A DNA stretch of 64,000 nt, taken from positions 1,674,001 through 1,738,000 of the forward strand of contig NZ_CP080767.1 of the NCBI RefSeq assembly GCF_019602855.1. The letters run 5' to 3'. Positions 25,069 to 33,571 of the stretch are shown here, piece by piece. The notes under the pieces were generated by a model. It was not told the origin of the DNA. It searched no databases and worked only from the letters and a program-made list of their open reading frames with translations. The position numbers and the translations under genes are program-made. Source of the DNA: Cupriavidus pinatubonensis. GTDB lineage: Bacteria; Pseudomonadota; Gammaproteobacteria; Burkholderiales; Burkholderiaceae. Each line of letters begins with the position of its first letter. Position 1 is the first letter of the stretch.

Positions 25069-25132
25069 GCACCCGAACCCGCGGATGCAAACATCAACGC
25101 CAGCCACAAGACAAAATCACAAGGAGACCGCG

Positions 25133-26326
25133 GTGCATCACGACAACAATCCCAAGGAACTGGCGGCACGCCTGATCGCGCGCGCCGAGCAGATGATTCC
25201 CGTGCTGGCGCAGCGCGCCGCGCAGGCAGAAGCCGAGGGACGCATTCCCGAGGAGACCGTGGCCGACATGCAGGCCGCGGGCTTCTTCAAGGTACTGCAG
25301 CCGCGCCGCTACGGCGGCTATGAGCTGGACCCGCAAACCTTCTTTCGCATCCAGATGGCGCTGGCCAAAGGTTGCATGTCGACGGCCTGGGTCTACGGCG
25401 TGGTGGGCGTGCACAACTGGCAACTGGCGCTGTTCGACGAGCGCGCCCAGCAAGAGGTGTGGGGCAACAATGCTTCGACGCTGATCGCCTCGACCTACAT
25501 GCCGGTCGGCAAGGTGACGCCGGTGGAAGGCGGCTTCCGCTTTTCAGGGCACTGGAAGTTCTCCAGCGGCAGCGAGCTGTGCGAGTGGATCTTCCTGGGC
25601 GGGCTCGTGCCGCCGTCCGAGCCGGGCGGTGCTTATGACTACCGCACCTTCCTGCTGCCGCGCTCCGACTACAAGATCGTGCGCAACTGGGATGTGCTGG
25701 GCCTGCGTGCCACCGGCAGCCATGACATCGTCGTCGATGATGTATTCGTGCCCGAGTACCGCACCCACCGTGCCGTCGATGGCGCCATGGGCACCAGCCC
25801 GGGCCTGGCGCAGAACAACGTGCCGCTGTACCGGCTGCCGTTCGCGCAGATCTTCGTGCGCGCGGTCTGCACCGCCTGCATCGGCGCGCTCGAAGGCACG
25901 CTGGACGATTTCGTCGCCTATGCCGATGGCCGCGTGAGCAGCAACGGCGGCAGCAAGACCGCAGAGGATGGTGGCGCCCAACTTGCATGCGCTAACGCCG
26001 CGATTGCCATTGACGAGATGCGCACCATTCTCGAACGGAACTTCGACGAACTGCTTGCGCTCGCCCGCGAGGGCGGCCAGATGCCGACGCCGCGCCGGCT
26101 GCATTTCCGCTACCAGTCGTCGCAGGTGGCCGAGCGCTGCGCGCAGCTTGCCAACAGCCTGCTGCGCTATGCGGGCGGCAATGGTATCTACCGCAGCAAC
26201 CCGATGGTGCGCCGCTTCATGGACCTGCACGCGGCACGCGCCCACTACGCCAACAACCTGGACCGCTTCGGCCAGAACCTCGGCGGCGTGATGATGGGCC
26301 GTGCCAACACCGATTTCTTCATCTGA
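25133..26326 (+). CDS. hsaA: Flavin-dependent 3-HSA 4-hydroxylase, oxygenase component
   Basis: This 397-residue acyl-CoA-dehydrogenase-fold monooxygenase should hydroxylate the phenolic ring A of the 9,10-seco steroid (3-HSA to 3,4-DHSA) with reduced flavin from HsaB. The opening (LAARLIARAEQMIPVLAQRA, then FFKVLQPRRYGGYELDPQTF) and the segment MSTAWVYGVVGVHNWQLALF follow HsaA as I recall it, and the length matches its about 394 residues. The GTG start at 25133 is chosen because AAGGAG lies six bases before it. An ATG at 25085 would add 16 residues without a site. kstD follows after 27 bases and hsaB after that. A para-hydroxylase of similar type for another phenol cannot be excluded. Confidence 0.87.
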   Translation: MHHDNNPKELAARLIARAEQMIPVLAQRAAQAEAEGRIPEETVADMQAAGFFKVLQPRRYGGYELDPQTFFRIQMALAKGCMSTAWVYGVVGVHNWQLALFDERAQQEVWGNNASTLIASTYMPVGKVTPVEGGFRFSGHWKFSSGSELCEWIFLGGLVPPSEPGGAYDYRTFLLPRSDYKIVRNWDVLGLRATGSHDIVVDDVFVPEYRTHRAVDGAMGTSPGLAQNNVPLYRLPFAQIFVRAVCTACIGALEGTLDDFVAYADGRVSSNGGSKTAEDGGAQLACANAAIAIDEMRTILERNFDELLALAREGGQMPTPRRLHFRYQSSQVAERCAQLANSLLRYAGGNGIYRSNPMVRRFMDLHAARAHYANNLDRFGQNLGGVMMGRANTDFFI

Positions 26327-26353
26327 GCCGCGCTTCGCTCAAGGGAACCGATC

Positions 26354-28108
26354 ATGAGCCAGAGCACAGCGCGCAAGCAGCCGGCGGAATTCGATGTGGT
26401 GGTGGTGGGCTCCGGCGCGGGCGGCATGCTGACTGCCTGCCGCGCTGCCGACCGCGGCCTGTCGGTGGTGGTACTGGAAAAGAGCAGCCAGTATGGCGGC
26501 ACGTCGGCCGTGTCCGGCGGCGGCATCTGGATTCCGCTCAACCACCATATCGCCGCAGCGGGCGCGAAGGACGACTACGCGACCGCACTCGAGTACATCC
26601 TGGCCTGCACGGGCGAACACGGCGATCCGCAACGGCTGCGTGCCTACCTGGACCATGCGCCGCGCATGCTGCAGTACCTGGAGAAGCAGGCCGGGGTGCA
26701 CTACTACACGCTGCCGCGCTACGCCGACTACTTCCAGAAGCAACCGGGGGCGATGCCGGGCTATCGCTCGCTTGACCCGATGCCGTTCGACGGCGCGCGC
26801 CTGCGCGAGGAATTTGACCGCCTGCGCCCGCCGTCTCCCGGCACGCTGGTGGCCGGCCGCGTGGCGGTCACTTCCGGCGAGGCGCACAAGCTGGTGTGCA
26901 AGTCGCCGGGCTGGCTGTGGTTGGCCGTGCGTCAGTTCGCGCGTTACTGGCTCGACCTTGGCTGGCGCCGCAAGACGCGGCGCGACCGCCGGCTCACGCT
27001 CGGCAACAGCCTGGCTGGCGGCCTGCGGCGCGCGATGATGGACCGGGCCATTCCGCTGTGGCTCGATACGGCGCTGCAGGACCTGATCATCGAAGACGGC
27101 GTGGTCCGTGGCGTTCGCGCGCTGCAGGACGGCCGCGTGGTCGAGATCCGTGCCTTGCGCGGCGTGGTCCTGGCCGCGGGCGGCTTCGAGCGCAACCAGA
27201 CCATGCGTGAGCAGTACCTGCCGCAACCGACGCAGGCCGCGTGGAGCGCTACGCCGCCCAACAATACCGGCGATGCCATCCGCGCCGGCCAGGCCGCCGG
27301 TGCCGGCGTCGCACTGATGTCCCACATGTGGGGCGCGCCAACCGTGCGCGTGCAGGGCGAGGAGAAGCAGCGCGCGCTCTTTATCGAGCGCGCCATGCCG
27401 GGTTGCATGGTGGTGAACGGGCAGGGGCGGCGCTTCGTCAATGAAGCCGCGCCGTATTCGGAATTCGTGCCTGCCATGTACCGCGACCACGAGCAGACGG
27501 GCTGCAGCGTGCCGGCGTGGATGGTGTTCGACGCGACCTTCCGTCACAAGTACCCGTGCGGGCCGATCCTGCCGGGCTCGGTCATGCCGGATCGCAGCAT
27601 CCCCGCCAGCCTGTCCGGCATTCTGGTGAAAGCCGACACGCTGGATGCGCTGGCCGCGCAGACCGGCATCGATGCCGCGGGGCTGGCCGACAGCGTGGCG
27701 CGCATGAACCGCTACGCGGCGAGCGGCGTGGACGAGGAGTTCGGCAAGGGCGACAACTTGTTCGATACCTACTACAGCGATCCCACCGTCCGCCCGAATC
27801 CGTGCCTCGCGCCGATTGGCAAGGCGCCGTTCTACGCCGTCCGGCTCGATGCCGGTGACATCGGCACCAAGGGCGGGCTGGTGACGGACGCCAGCGCCCG
27901 CGTGCTGCGCGAAGACGGTTCCGTGATCCCGGGGCTCTTTGCCATCGGCAATACCAGCGCCGCGGTGATGGGCACCAGCTATCCAGGCGCGGGCTCCACG
28001 CTCGGACCCGCCATGACTTTCGGCTTTATCGCCGCCGACGTGCTGGCGCAGCAAGCGCGGCAGACTGCCGCGGCGCCCCACACTCAATCCGTTCAGGAGG
28101 CCTTATGA
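26354..28108 (+). CDS. kstD: 3-ketosteroid Delta1-dehydrogenase
   Basis: This 584-residue FAD protein should introduce the 1,2 double bond in ring A, which together with 9alpha-hydroxylation opens ring B. The FAD-binding motif VVGSGAGGMLTACRAADRGL lies at about residues 16-35 and YGGTSAVSGGGIWIP follows. The C-terminal PFYAVRLDAGDIGTKGGL and NTSAAVMGTSYPGAGSTLGP motifs are typical of KstD, including the invariant Tyr of the active site. It lies between hsaA and hsaB, and its stop overlaps the hsaB start. A Delta4-(5alpha)-dehydrogenase role is the main alternative, since those enzymes share the fold. Confidence 0.87.
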   Translation: MSQSTARKQPAEFDVVVVGSGAGGMLTACRAADRGLSVVVLEKSSQYGGTSAVSGGGIWIPLNHHIAAAGAKDDYATALEYILACTGEHGDPQRLRAYLDHAPRMLQYLEKQAGVHYYTLPRYADYFQKQPGAMPGYRSLDPMPFDGARLREEFDRLRPPSPGTLVAGRVAVTSGEAHKLVCKSPGWLWLAVRQFARYWLDLGWRRKTRRDRRLTLGNSLAGGLRRAMMDRAIPLWLDTALQDLIIEDGVVRGVRALQDGRVVEIRALRGVVLAAGGFERNQTMREQYLPQPTQAAWSATPPNNTGDAIRAGQAAGAGVALMSHMWGAPTVRVQGEEKQRALFIERAMPGCMVVNGQGRRFVNEAAPYSEFVPAMYRDHEQTGCSVPAWMVFDATFRHKYPCGPILPGSVMPDRSIPASLSGILVKADTLDALAAQTGIDAAGLADSVARMNRYAASGVDEEFGKGDNLFDTYYSDPTVRPNPCLAPIGKAPFYAVRLDAGDIGTKGGLVTDASARVLREDGSVIPGLFAIGNTSAAVMGTSYPGAGSTLGPAMTFGFIAADVLAQQARQTAAAPHTQSVQEAL

Positions 28109-28629
28109 GCGCCAATCCCATTCCCGGCGCCACGCTGCGCGACGACATGCTGATGGCCATGCGCCGCATGGCGCGCTCGGTGGCGGTCATCAGCTGCCGC
28201 GATGGCGAGCGCCGCTATTCGATGTCCGTGACCGCGGTCGATTCGCTGTCCGCGGATCCGCCGTCGCTGCTGATCTGCATCAACCGCAATTCATCGATCT
28301 ACCCCCCGCTCGATGCCGGCGCGGACTTCTGCATCAACCTGCTTGCCGCCGATCATCGCGATATCGCGGTGGACTGCAGCGGCAGGCTCAAGGGCGAAGA
28401 GCGCTTTACCAGCGGGCAGTGGGACGATGACATGCTCGGCGTGCCGTGCCTGCGCGACGCCCAGGCCAACCTGATCTGTACGCAGGACGGCCGCTTCGAC
28501 TATGGCACGCACGCGGTCTTTATCGGCCGGCTTCGCGAGGTGCGGCTGGCGGGCGAGGTGTCGCCGCTGGTCTATGTCGACGGGGCCTATACCACTTCCG
28601 CGCCGCTCGCCTCGTTGTGTCCGGCGTAA
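28105..28629 (+). CDS. hsaB: Flavin reductase component of the 3-HSA hydroxylase
   Basis: This 174-residue protein is a flavin reductase of the HpaC/HsaB group (MRRMARSVAVISCRDGERRY, YSMSVTAVDSLSADPPSLLI, then FCINLLAADHRDIA). It reduces FMN or FAD with NADH for HsaA and possibly also for the LLM monooxygenase upstream. The ATG overlaps the kstD stop (ATGA). Length is close to HsaB (about 187 residues). Confidence 0.85.
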   Translation: MSANPIPGATLRDDMLMAMRRMARSVAVISCRDGERRYSMSVTAVDSLSADPPSLLICINRNSSIYPPLDAGADFCINLLAADHRDIAVDCSGRLKGEERFTSGQWDDDMLGVPCLRDAQANLICTQDGRFDYGTHAVFIGRLREVRLAGEVSPLVYVDGAYTTSAPLASLCPA

Positions 28630-28640
28630 TCCATATGTAA

Positions 28641-28659
28641 GCGGCCGTCGGAAGGCCGC
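28641..28659 (+). terminator. Weak hairpin after hsaB
   Basis: GCGGCC pairs with GGCCGC over a seven-base loop in the 99-base gap between hsaB and the next SDR. No T-run follows. It may only thin out transcription. Confidence 0.3.
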
Positions 28660-28728
28660 CATGCAAACACCAGCCGGCCGGCAACCGGCAGGCGGAAATC
28701 AGAAACAACAATCAGCAGGAGACCAATC

Positions 28729-29493
28729 ATGAGCCGACGTACTGAAGGAAAGATCGCCATCGTCACCGGCGCCGCGAGCGGTGTCGGTCGGGAAGACGCG
28801 CTGTTGCTGGCGCGTGAAGGCGCGCGCGTGGTGCTGACCGACCTCAACGAGGAAGCCGGCCATGCGCTGGCCCGCGAAATCGGCGAGACCGCGCTGTTCG
28901 TGCAGCACGACATTGCCAGCGAGGCCGGCTGGCAGCAGGTGATGGCACGCACCGAGCAGCGCTTCGGCGCTCCCAATGTCCTCGTCAACAACGCCGCAAT
29001 CCTTCTGCTTGGTAACGTCGAAGACACGTCGCTAGAGCAATGGCAGCGCGTGCAGCGCATCAACGCCGATGGCTACTTCCTCGGCTGCAAGTACGGCGTG
29101 GCCGCGATGAAGGCGGGCGGTGGCAGCATCGTCAACATGTCGTCGGTGGCGGCACTCGGCGGCATGGGTGCATTCTGTGCCTACAGCGCCAGCAAGGGCG
29201 CAGTGGCAGCACTGACGCGCAGCGTCGCGGCCCACTGCAAGCAGAGCGGTTACAAGGTGCGCTGCAACTCGATCCACCCCGACGGCATCCTCACGCCGAT
29301 GACGGCGGCCTTCCTTCCCGGCGGTGCCACCGCCTTGCCGGAAGAGGTGGGCGGCGTGGACCCGATGCAGCGCATGTGCCACCCGCGCGACGTGGCCAAT
29401 CTCGTACTGTTCCTGGCCTCCGATGAATCGCGTTTCATCAATGGCGCCGAGCTGCGCATCGACAACGCGCAGTCCATCATGGGCGTCGCCTGA
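28729..29493 (+). CDS. 3beta/17beta-hydroxysteroid dehydrogenase-like SDR
   Basis: This 254-residue SDR follows the 3beta/17beta-HSD of C. testosteroni closely (GKIAIVTGAASGVGREDALL, LVNNAAILLLGNVEDTSLEQ, YSASKGAVAALTRSVAAHCK, then CNSIHPDGILTPM and LVLFLASDESRFINGAELRI), including its 254-residue length. It should oxidise 3beta- or 17beta-hydroxyl groups with NAD (Asp after strand two, LTDLNEEAG). AGGAGA precedes the ATG. It lies between hsaB and kshB (11 bases). A close paralogue is encoded at 35946-36713. Confidence 0.87.
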   Translation: MSRRTEGKIAIVTGAASGVGREDALLLAREGARVVLTDLNEEAGHALAREIGETALFVQHDIASEAGWQQVMARTEQRFGAPNVLVNNAAILLLGNVEDTSLEQWQRVQRINADGYFLGCKYGVAAMKAGGGSIVNMSSVAALGGMGAFCAYSASKGAVAALTRSVAAHCKQSGYKVRCNSIHPDGILTPMTAAFLPGGATALPEEVGGVDPMQRMCHPRDVANLVLFLASDESRFINGAELRIDNAQSIMGVA

Positions 29494-29504
29494 CGCAAAC
29501 GACT

Positions 29505-30569
29505 ATGGTGCAAGCGCAATTTCACCGGCTGCAGATCGCCGAAGTCGTGGCGGAGACGGACCAGGCGCATTCGCTGGTCTTCGCGCTGCCTGAGAGCCTG
29601 CGCGACACCTTTGCCTACCGGCCGGGCCAGTTCCTGACGCTGCGCGTGCCGGTAGACGGCGTGCCGCAGCAGCGCTGCTATTCGCTGTCGAGCGCGCCGG
29701 AAGTCGACAGCGCGCTGCGCGTGACGATCAAGCGCGTGCAGGGCGGGCGGGTTTCCAACTGGGTCTGCGACCACCTCGGTGCCGGCGATACGGTAGAAGT
29801 CATGCCGCCCGCCGGGGTGTTCACGCCCCCCACGCTGCACGGCGACTTCCTGCTGCTGGCCGGCGGCAGCGGCATCACGCCGGTGCTGTCGATCGCCAAG
29901 GCGGCGCTGCGCCATGGGCGCGGCACGGTGACACTGGTCTATGCCAATCGCGACGAGCAATCGGTAATCTTCCGCGAAGCGCTGGGCGAACTGGCGCGGC
30001 GTCATCCTGGCCGGCTGCGCGTGATCCACTGGCTCGACAGCGTGCAGGGTCCGCCCAGCCAGCGCCAGATCGAAGAGCTGGTGCGGCCGTGGAGCCTGGC
30101 CGAGTGCTTTATCTGCGGGCCCGGCCCGTTCATGGACAGCGCGCAGGCGGCACTGCAGGAACTGGGCGTGCCGCGCGGCAAGCTGCACGTGGAACGCTTC
30201 GTGTCGCTGCCGGACCGCGCGTCGGCACCTGTGCAAGCAGTGATGCCAGCGGCATCCACCGTAGTCACGCCAGTCCCGGTGGCAACCATGCACGGCGCCG
30301 CGCTGACCGTGCAGCTCGATGGGGAAACCCACCAGGTCAGCGTCGCGCTCGATGAAACCGTGCTCGACGCCATGCAGCGCGCCGGCGTGGCGGCCCCCAA
30401 TTCCTGCCGTGCCGGCTTGTGCGGCGCATGCATGTGCCAGGTGACGCAGGGCGACGTCACGCTCGGCGAAAACCATGTGCTCGACCAGGCCGACCTGGAG
30501 TCGGGCTGGACCCTGGCTTGCCAGGCCCGCCCCGCGAGCGGCGACATCCACCTCAAGTTCCCGGATTGA
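29505..30569 (+). CDS. kshB: 3-ketosteroid 9alpha-hydroxylase reductase component
   Basis: This 354-residue ferredoxin reductase passes electrons from NADH through FAD and a plant-type [2Fe-2S] cluster to KshA. The FAD motif is RCYSLSSAP, the nucleotide motif LLLAGGSGITPVLS, then ECFICGPGPFM. The ferredoxin domain carries Cys301, 306, 309 and 339 (CX4CX2CX29C). Domain order and length match Mycobacterium KshB (358 residues). The oxygenase kshA lies 30 kb away under its own operator copy. fadD3 starts one base after the stop. Confidence 0.92.
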   Translation: MVQAQFHRLQIAEVVAETDQAHSLVFALPESLRDTFAYRPGQFLTLRVPVDGVPQQRCYSLSSAPEVDSALRVTIKRVQGGRVSNWVCDHLGAGDTVEVMPPAGVFTPPTLHGDFLLLAGGSGITPVLSIAKAALRHGRGTVTLVYANRDEQSVIFREALGELARRHPGRLRVIHWLDSVQGPPSQRQIEELVRPWSLAECFICGPGPFMDSAQAALQELGVPRGKLHVERFVSLPDRASAPVQAVMPAASTVVTPVPVATMHGAALTVQLDGETHQVSVALDETVLDAMQRAGVAAPNSCRAGLCGACMCQVTQGDVTLGENHVLDQADLESGWTLACQARPASGDIHLKFPD

Positions 30570-30570
30570 C

Positions 30571-32202
30571 ATGACCACATCTGACACCATCGACGCTATT
30601 GCGGCATCGGCCGGGACCGGCATGGCAGCGCGCGACGACATCCCGGCGACTATTCCGGAACTGGTGCGGCGCGCGGCGCAGCGCTATGGCGATCGCATTG
30701 CCATTCAGGAAGATGGCCTGCGCCTGAGCTATGCCGCACTCGACGCGAGCCGCATCCAGGCAGCGCGCGCGCTGATGGCGCTCGGCGTGCAGCCGGGCGA
30801 CCGCGTCGCCATGTGGGCGCCGAATTTCTCCGAATGGATCATTGCGGCGCTCGCCACGCACAGCGTGGGCGCGGCACTGGTGCCGCTCAATACCCGCATG
30901 AAAGGCGTGGAAGCCGGCGCTGTACTGGCCGACAGCGGCGCGCGGCTCTTGTTCTGCGTCGACGACTTCCTGGGCGAGAGCTATCCGCAGATGCTGGCGC
31001 CGCATCGACCCGCCATGCTGGAACGTCTGGTGATCCTGCGTCCCGGACACGGCAGAGCGGCAGCCGACGGAGAACTCCCATGGGAGGCGTTCCTCGCACT
31101 GGCGCAGCAAGTCGACATGGCTGCGTTCGCGGAACGCGAGGCCACCGTACGCGGCGATATGCCGATGGACATCATGTTCACGTCCGGCACCACCGGCCGG
31201 CCCAAGGGCGTGGTGACCGCGCACGTACAGAACCTTCGCGCCGTTGACGGCTGGGCCGCCATCACCGGCGTGCAGGCCGGCGACCGCTACCTGATCGTCA
31301 ACCCGTTCTTTCATACATTCGGCTACAAGGCCGGCTGGCTCGCGGCGCTGTCGCGCGGGGCCACGGTGCTGCCGCACCTTGTCTTCGACGCCGAAGCCGT
31401 GATGACGCGCGTCGAGAACGAACGCATCACGGTGCTGCCCGGGCCGCCGACGCTGTACCAGACGTTGCTCAACGCGCCGCGCCTGCGCGAGTTCGACCTG
31501 TCGTCGCTGCGCATCGCGGTGACCGGCGCTTCCGCCATTGCGCCGGCGCTGATCCAGCGCATGCGCAGCGAGCTGGGCTTCGACACCATCATCACCGGCT
31601 ACGGCCTGACCGAATCCTGCGGTTTTGCCACGCTGACGCGCGCCGGCGACGATGCCGACACCGTCGCCGCTACCTCGGGCCGCGCCATGCCGGGCATAGA
31701 AATCCGCTGCGTGGATGCGCAGGGTCAGCCCGTCGCCACCGGCGAGCCGGGCGAAGTGCTGGTGCGCGGCTACAACGTGATGCAAGGCTACTTCAGCTTG
31801 CCTGAAGCCACGGCCGAAGCCATCGACGCTGATGGCTGGCTGCATACCGGCGATGTCGGCACGCTCGATACGCGCGGCTACCTGCGCATCACCGACCGCA
31901 TCAAGGACATGTTCATCGTGGGCGGCTTTAACTGCTACCCGGCGGAAGTCGAAAAGCTCCTGGTTGCACACCCGGCTGTGGCCCAGGTAGCCGTGGTTGG
32001 CATGCCGCACGACCGGCTAGGTGAGGTCGGTCGCGCCTATGTCGTACTGCGCCATGGCGCGCGCGTGGATGCCGACACGTTGATCGGCTGGGCGCGCCGG
32101 CAGATGGCCAATTACAAGGTGCCCCGCGAGATCGTGTTCGTACCGACCCTGCCAGTCAGCGCGGCAGGGAAGGTGCTCAAGTACCAGTTGCGGGAATCCT
32201 GA
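30571..32202 (+). CDS. fadD3: HIP-CoA ligase
   Basis: This 543-residue acyl-CoA synthetase should activate 3aalpha-H-4alpha(3'-propanoate)-7abeta-methylhexahydro-1,5-indanedione (HIP), the first step of ring C/D breakdown. The AMP motif FTSGTTGRPKG (203-213), the segment INPFFHTFGYKAG-like (VNPFFHTFGYKAG), ERITVLPGPPTLYQTLL, YGLTESCGF and FIVGGFNCYPAEVEKLL match FadD3 closely. The N-terminus is about 25 residues longer than in Mycobacterium. The chosen ATG gives a one-base gap from kshB. Ring A/B and ring C/D genes are thus cotranscribed here. Confidence 0.92.
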   Translation: MTTSDTIDAIAASAGTGMAARDDIPATIPELVRRAAQRYGDRIAIQEDGLRLSYAALDASRIQAARALMALGVQPGDRVAMWAPNFSEWIIAALATHSVGAALVPLNTRMKGVEAGAVLADSGARLLFCVDDFLGESYPQMLAPHRPAMLERLVILRPGHGRAAADGELPWEAFLALAQQVDMAAFAEREATVRGDMPMDIMFTSGTTGRPKGVVTAHVQNLRAVDGWAAITGVQAGDRYLIVNPFFHTFGYKAGWLAALSRGATVLPHLVFDAEAVMTRVENERITVLPGPPTLYQTLLNAPRLREFDLSSLRIAVTGASAIAPALIQRMRSELGFDTIITGYGLTESCGFATLTRAGDDADTVAATSGRAMPGIEIRCVDAQGQPVATGEPGEVLVRGYNVMQGYFSLPEATAEAIDADGWLHTGDVGTLDTRGYLRITDRIKDMFIVGGFNCYPAEVEKLLVAHPAVAQVAVVGMPHDRLGEVGRAYVVLRHGARVDADTLIGWARRQMANYKVPREIVFVPTLPVSAAGKVLKYQLRES

Positions 32203-32215
32203 GGAGGAGAGGGGG

Positions 32216-32671
32216 ATGACAGATATGACCGATATGAAATCGCTGGCGCAGCGGCTCGACCGGCTTGAAGCGGCCGACGCCATCCGGGCGCTCAAGCTGC
32301 GCTACCTGCGTGCGTGCGATGACAAGAACCCGGAGGATATGCGGGCCTGCTTTGTCGCCGACGGCGCGCATATTCACTATGACCGCATTGGCAGCTTCGC
32401 GGGGCGTGATGCGCTGGTGCAGTGCTTCACTGAACTGGCCTGCCGGCCAACGCTGGGGGAGATGCATTTCGCGGGGCAGGGGGATGTTCAGGTGCTGGAT
32501 GATGGGACAGCGCGGGGGAGTTGGGATCTGGCTTATCTGGCGATTGATGATGCCAATGGGGCTAGGACGTTCCTGAGTGGTCGCTATGCCGATGAGTATG
32601 TATGCGTTGATGGCGTGTGGCTGATCCGCTCGACTGTCTTTACGACCGGGCTGTTGTCGCAGGGGGCTTAG
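32216..32671 (+). CDS. SnoaL-like (NTF2-fold) protein
   Basis: This 151-residue protein has the SnoaL/NTF2 pattern (DRLEAADAIRALKLRYLRAC, FVADGAHIHYDRIG, GRDALVQCF, YADEYVCVDGVWLIRSTVF). The fold includes ketosteroid isomerases and dehydratases, so it may act on a steroid intermediate, but the isomerase Asp/Tyr set is not evident. GAGGAGAGGGG lies just before the ATG. It is the last gene of the hsaA-to-fadD3 run, 13 bases after fadD3. Base composition falls near its end, toward the REP region. Confidence 0.72.
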   Translation: MTDMTDMKSLAQRLDRLEAADAIRALKLRYLRACDDKNPEDMRACFVADGAHIHYDRIGSFAGRDALVQCFTELACRPTLGEMHFAGQGDVQVLDDGTARGSWDLAYLAIDDANGARTFLSGRYADEYVCVDGVWLIRSTVFTTGLLSQGA

Positions 32672-32678
32672 GTTTGTC

Positions 32679-32720
32679 GTTCTTGGCAGGCGCCGCGGTT
32701 TGCCGGCGTGGCCGGCGGGT
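32679..32720 (+). repeat. REP-like element, copy 1 (degenerate)
   Basis: TTCTTGGCAGGCGCCGCGG, then TTGCCGGCGTGGCCGGCGG, is a variant of the unit CGCTCTTGGCAGGCGC, TGCTGTTTCGCCGGCG, TAGCCGGCG. It begins right after the SnoaL gene and has a GC-rich stem. Confidence 0.65.
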
Positions 32721-32740
32721 TTTGGTTGAGCGCGCGTTAT

Positions 32741-32782
32741 CGCTCTTGGCAGGCGCTGCTGTTTCGCCGGCGTAGCCGGCGA
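32741..32782 (+). repeat. REP-like element, copy 2
   Basis: This 42-base unit is identical to the left arm and loop of the palindrome at 40001-40065. Its 3' end runs into the hairpin at 32783. Confidence 0.8.
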
Positions 32783-32813
32783 CCTACTTCTTGTCCGAGC
32801 GACAAGAAGTAGG
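32783..32813. repeat. Inverted-repeat hairpin, left
   Basis: CCTACTTCTTGTC pairs perfectly with GACAAGAAGTAGG over the loop CGAGC. A sister hairpin in inverted order stands at 33397-33425. Confidence 0.8.
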
Positions 32814-33396
32814 CAAGAAGCGCGTCGCCTGGCGGCTGGCCATCAACGATGCGCTTCTATGGTTCCAGCGGCTTTGGTCTCGCGAGGCCGGATCGACGTT
32901 AGAACCTGCTACGCATAGTGATTCAGAACCTGTGCCTGGCGCGGCACGGCTTTTGGACGATCCCCAAGTTGGTCTCGGGTACAGCGTTTCAACCAGGTCA
33001 GTGGTGGGACGCCTTCGGCTGCGCTGCGCGCACGTCGTCGTCGGGGTGCAAGCTCATCAACGGCGCCGGCGCCCGAGGTCGGTTTTCATCTCCCTGGCGC
33101 GCCCTCTACTTCGCGCATGCTATGGCTGGCCTCGTCACCCAGGCGGGGGTTGCCCTGGGCTCACGCGCTCAGACTAGAGTTCTGCGCGTAGCGCAGCCGA
33201 AGGCGATCACACGATATCGCTTGCAGCAGGGTCCACGGACAGTTTCGGGGCTCGTTCAATCAGCGCTGTATTCCCACCCACGGTGGTGCCCCACGCGGCA
33301 GGCAGCGTGAAAAACCTCTGAAGCTCATACCCGTACAACACCCCAAGCCCACTACGATAAATATTCGCCCGTTAGGGCAAGCCTGACGCGCTTTTG
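32814..33396. other. Non-coding core between inverted REP/hairpin ends, 583 bases
   Basis: I see no convincing gene in either direction: the open frames are short, overlap one another and have no ribosome binding site or family motif. The segment starts and ends with similar bases (CAAGAAGCGCGTC and, inverted, CAAAAGCGCGTC), which extends the terminal inverted repeats. It looks like the inside of a small mobile or mosaic element. Confidence 0.5.
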
Positions 33397-33425
33397 CCTA
33401 CTTTTGCCGCTCGGGCAAAAGTAGG
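33397..33425. repeat. Inverted-repeat hairpin, right
   Basis: CCTACTTTTGCC pairs with GGCAAAAGTAGG over the loop GCTCG. It mirrors the left hairpin in design and in its position next to a REP unit. Confidence 0.8.
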
Positions 33426-33464
33426 TCGCCGGCTACGCCGGCGAAACAGTGGCGCTCGCCAAGC
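33424..33464 (-). repeat. REP-like element, copy 3 (inverted)
   Basis: On the minus strand it reads GCTTGGCGAGCGCCACTG followed by TTTCGCCGGCGTAGCCGGCG. It is the inverted partner of copy 2. Confidence 0.75.
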
Positions 33465-33496
33465 ACCACAAACCAGCCCCCGCTTAGAAAAGCTCC

Positions 33497-33538
33497 CGCC
33501 GGCTACGCCGGCGAAACAGCCACGCCAGCAAGAGCGCC
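33497..33538 (-). repeat. REP-like element, copy 4 (inverted)
   Basis: On the minus strand GGCGCTCTTGCTGGCGTGGC is followed by TGTTTCGCCGGCGTAGCCGG. It lies 33 bases beyond the 3' end of the minus-strand SDR gene and is the inverted partner of copy 1. Confidence 0.75.
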
Positions 33539-33571
33539 AACACCGCTCAAATCCACAGCCTTATCAGCGTT

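Noticed and set aside
32791-33310. Two short plus-strand frames in the REP-bounded core
   Set aside because: They overlap each other and the left hairpin, have no ribosome binding site and no recognisable fold or composition.
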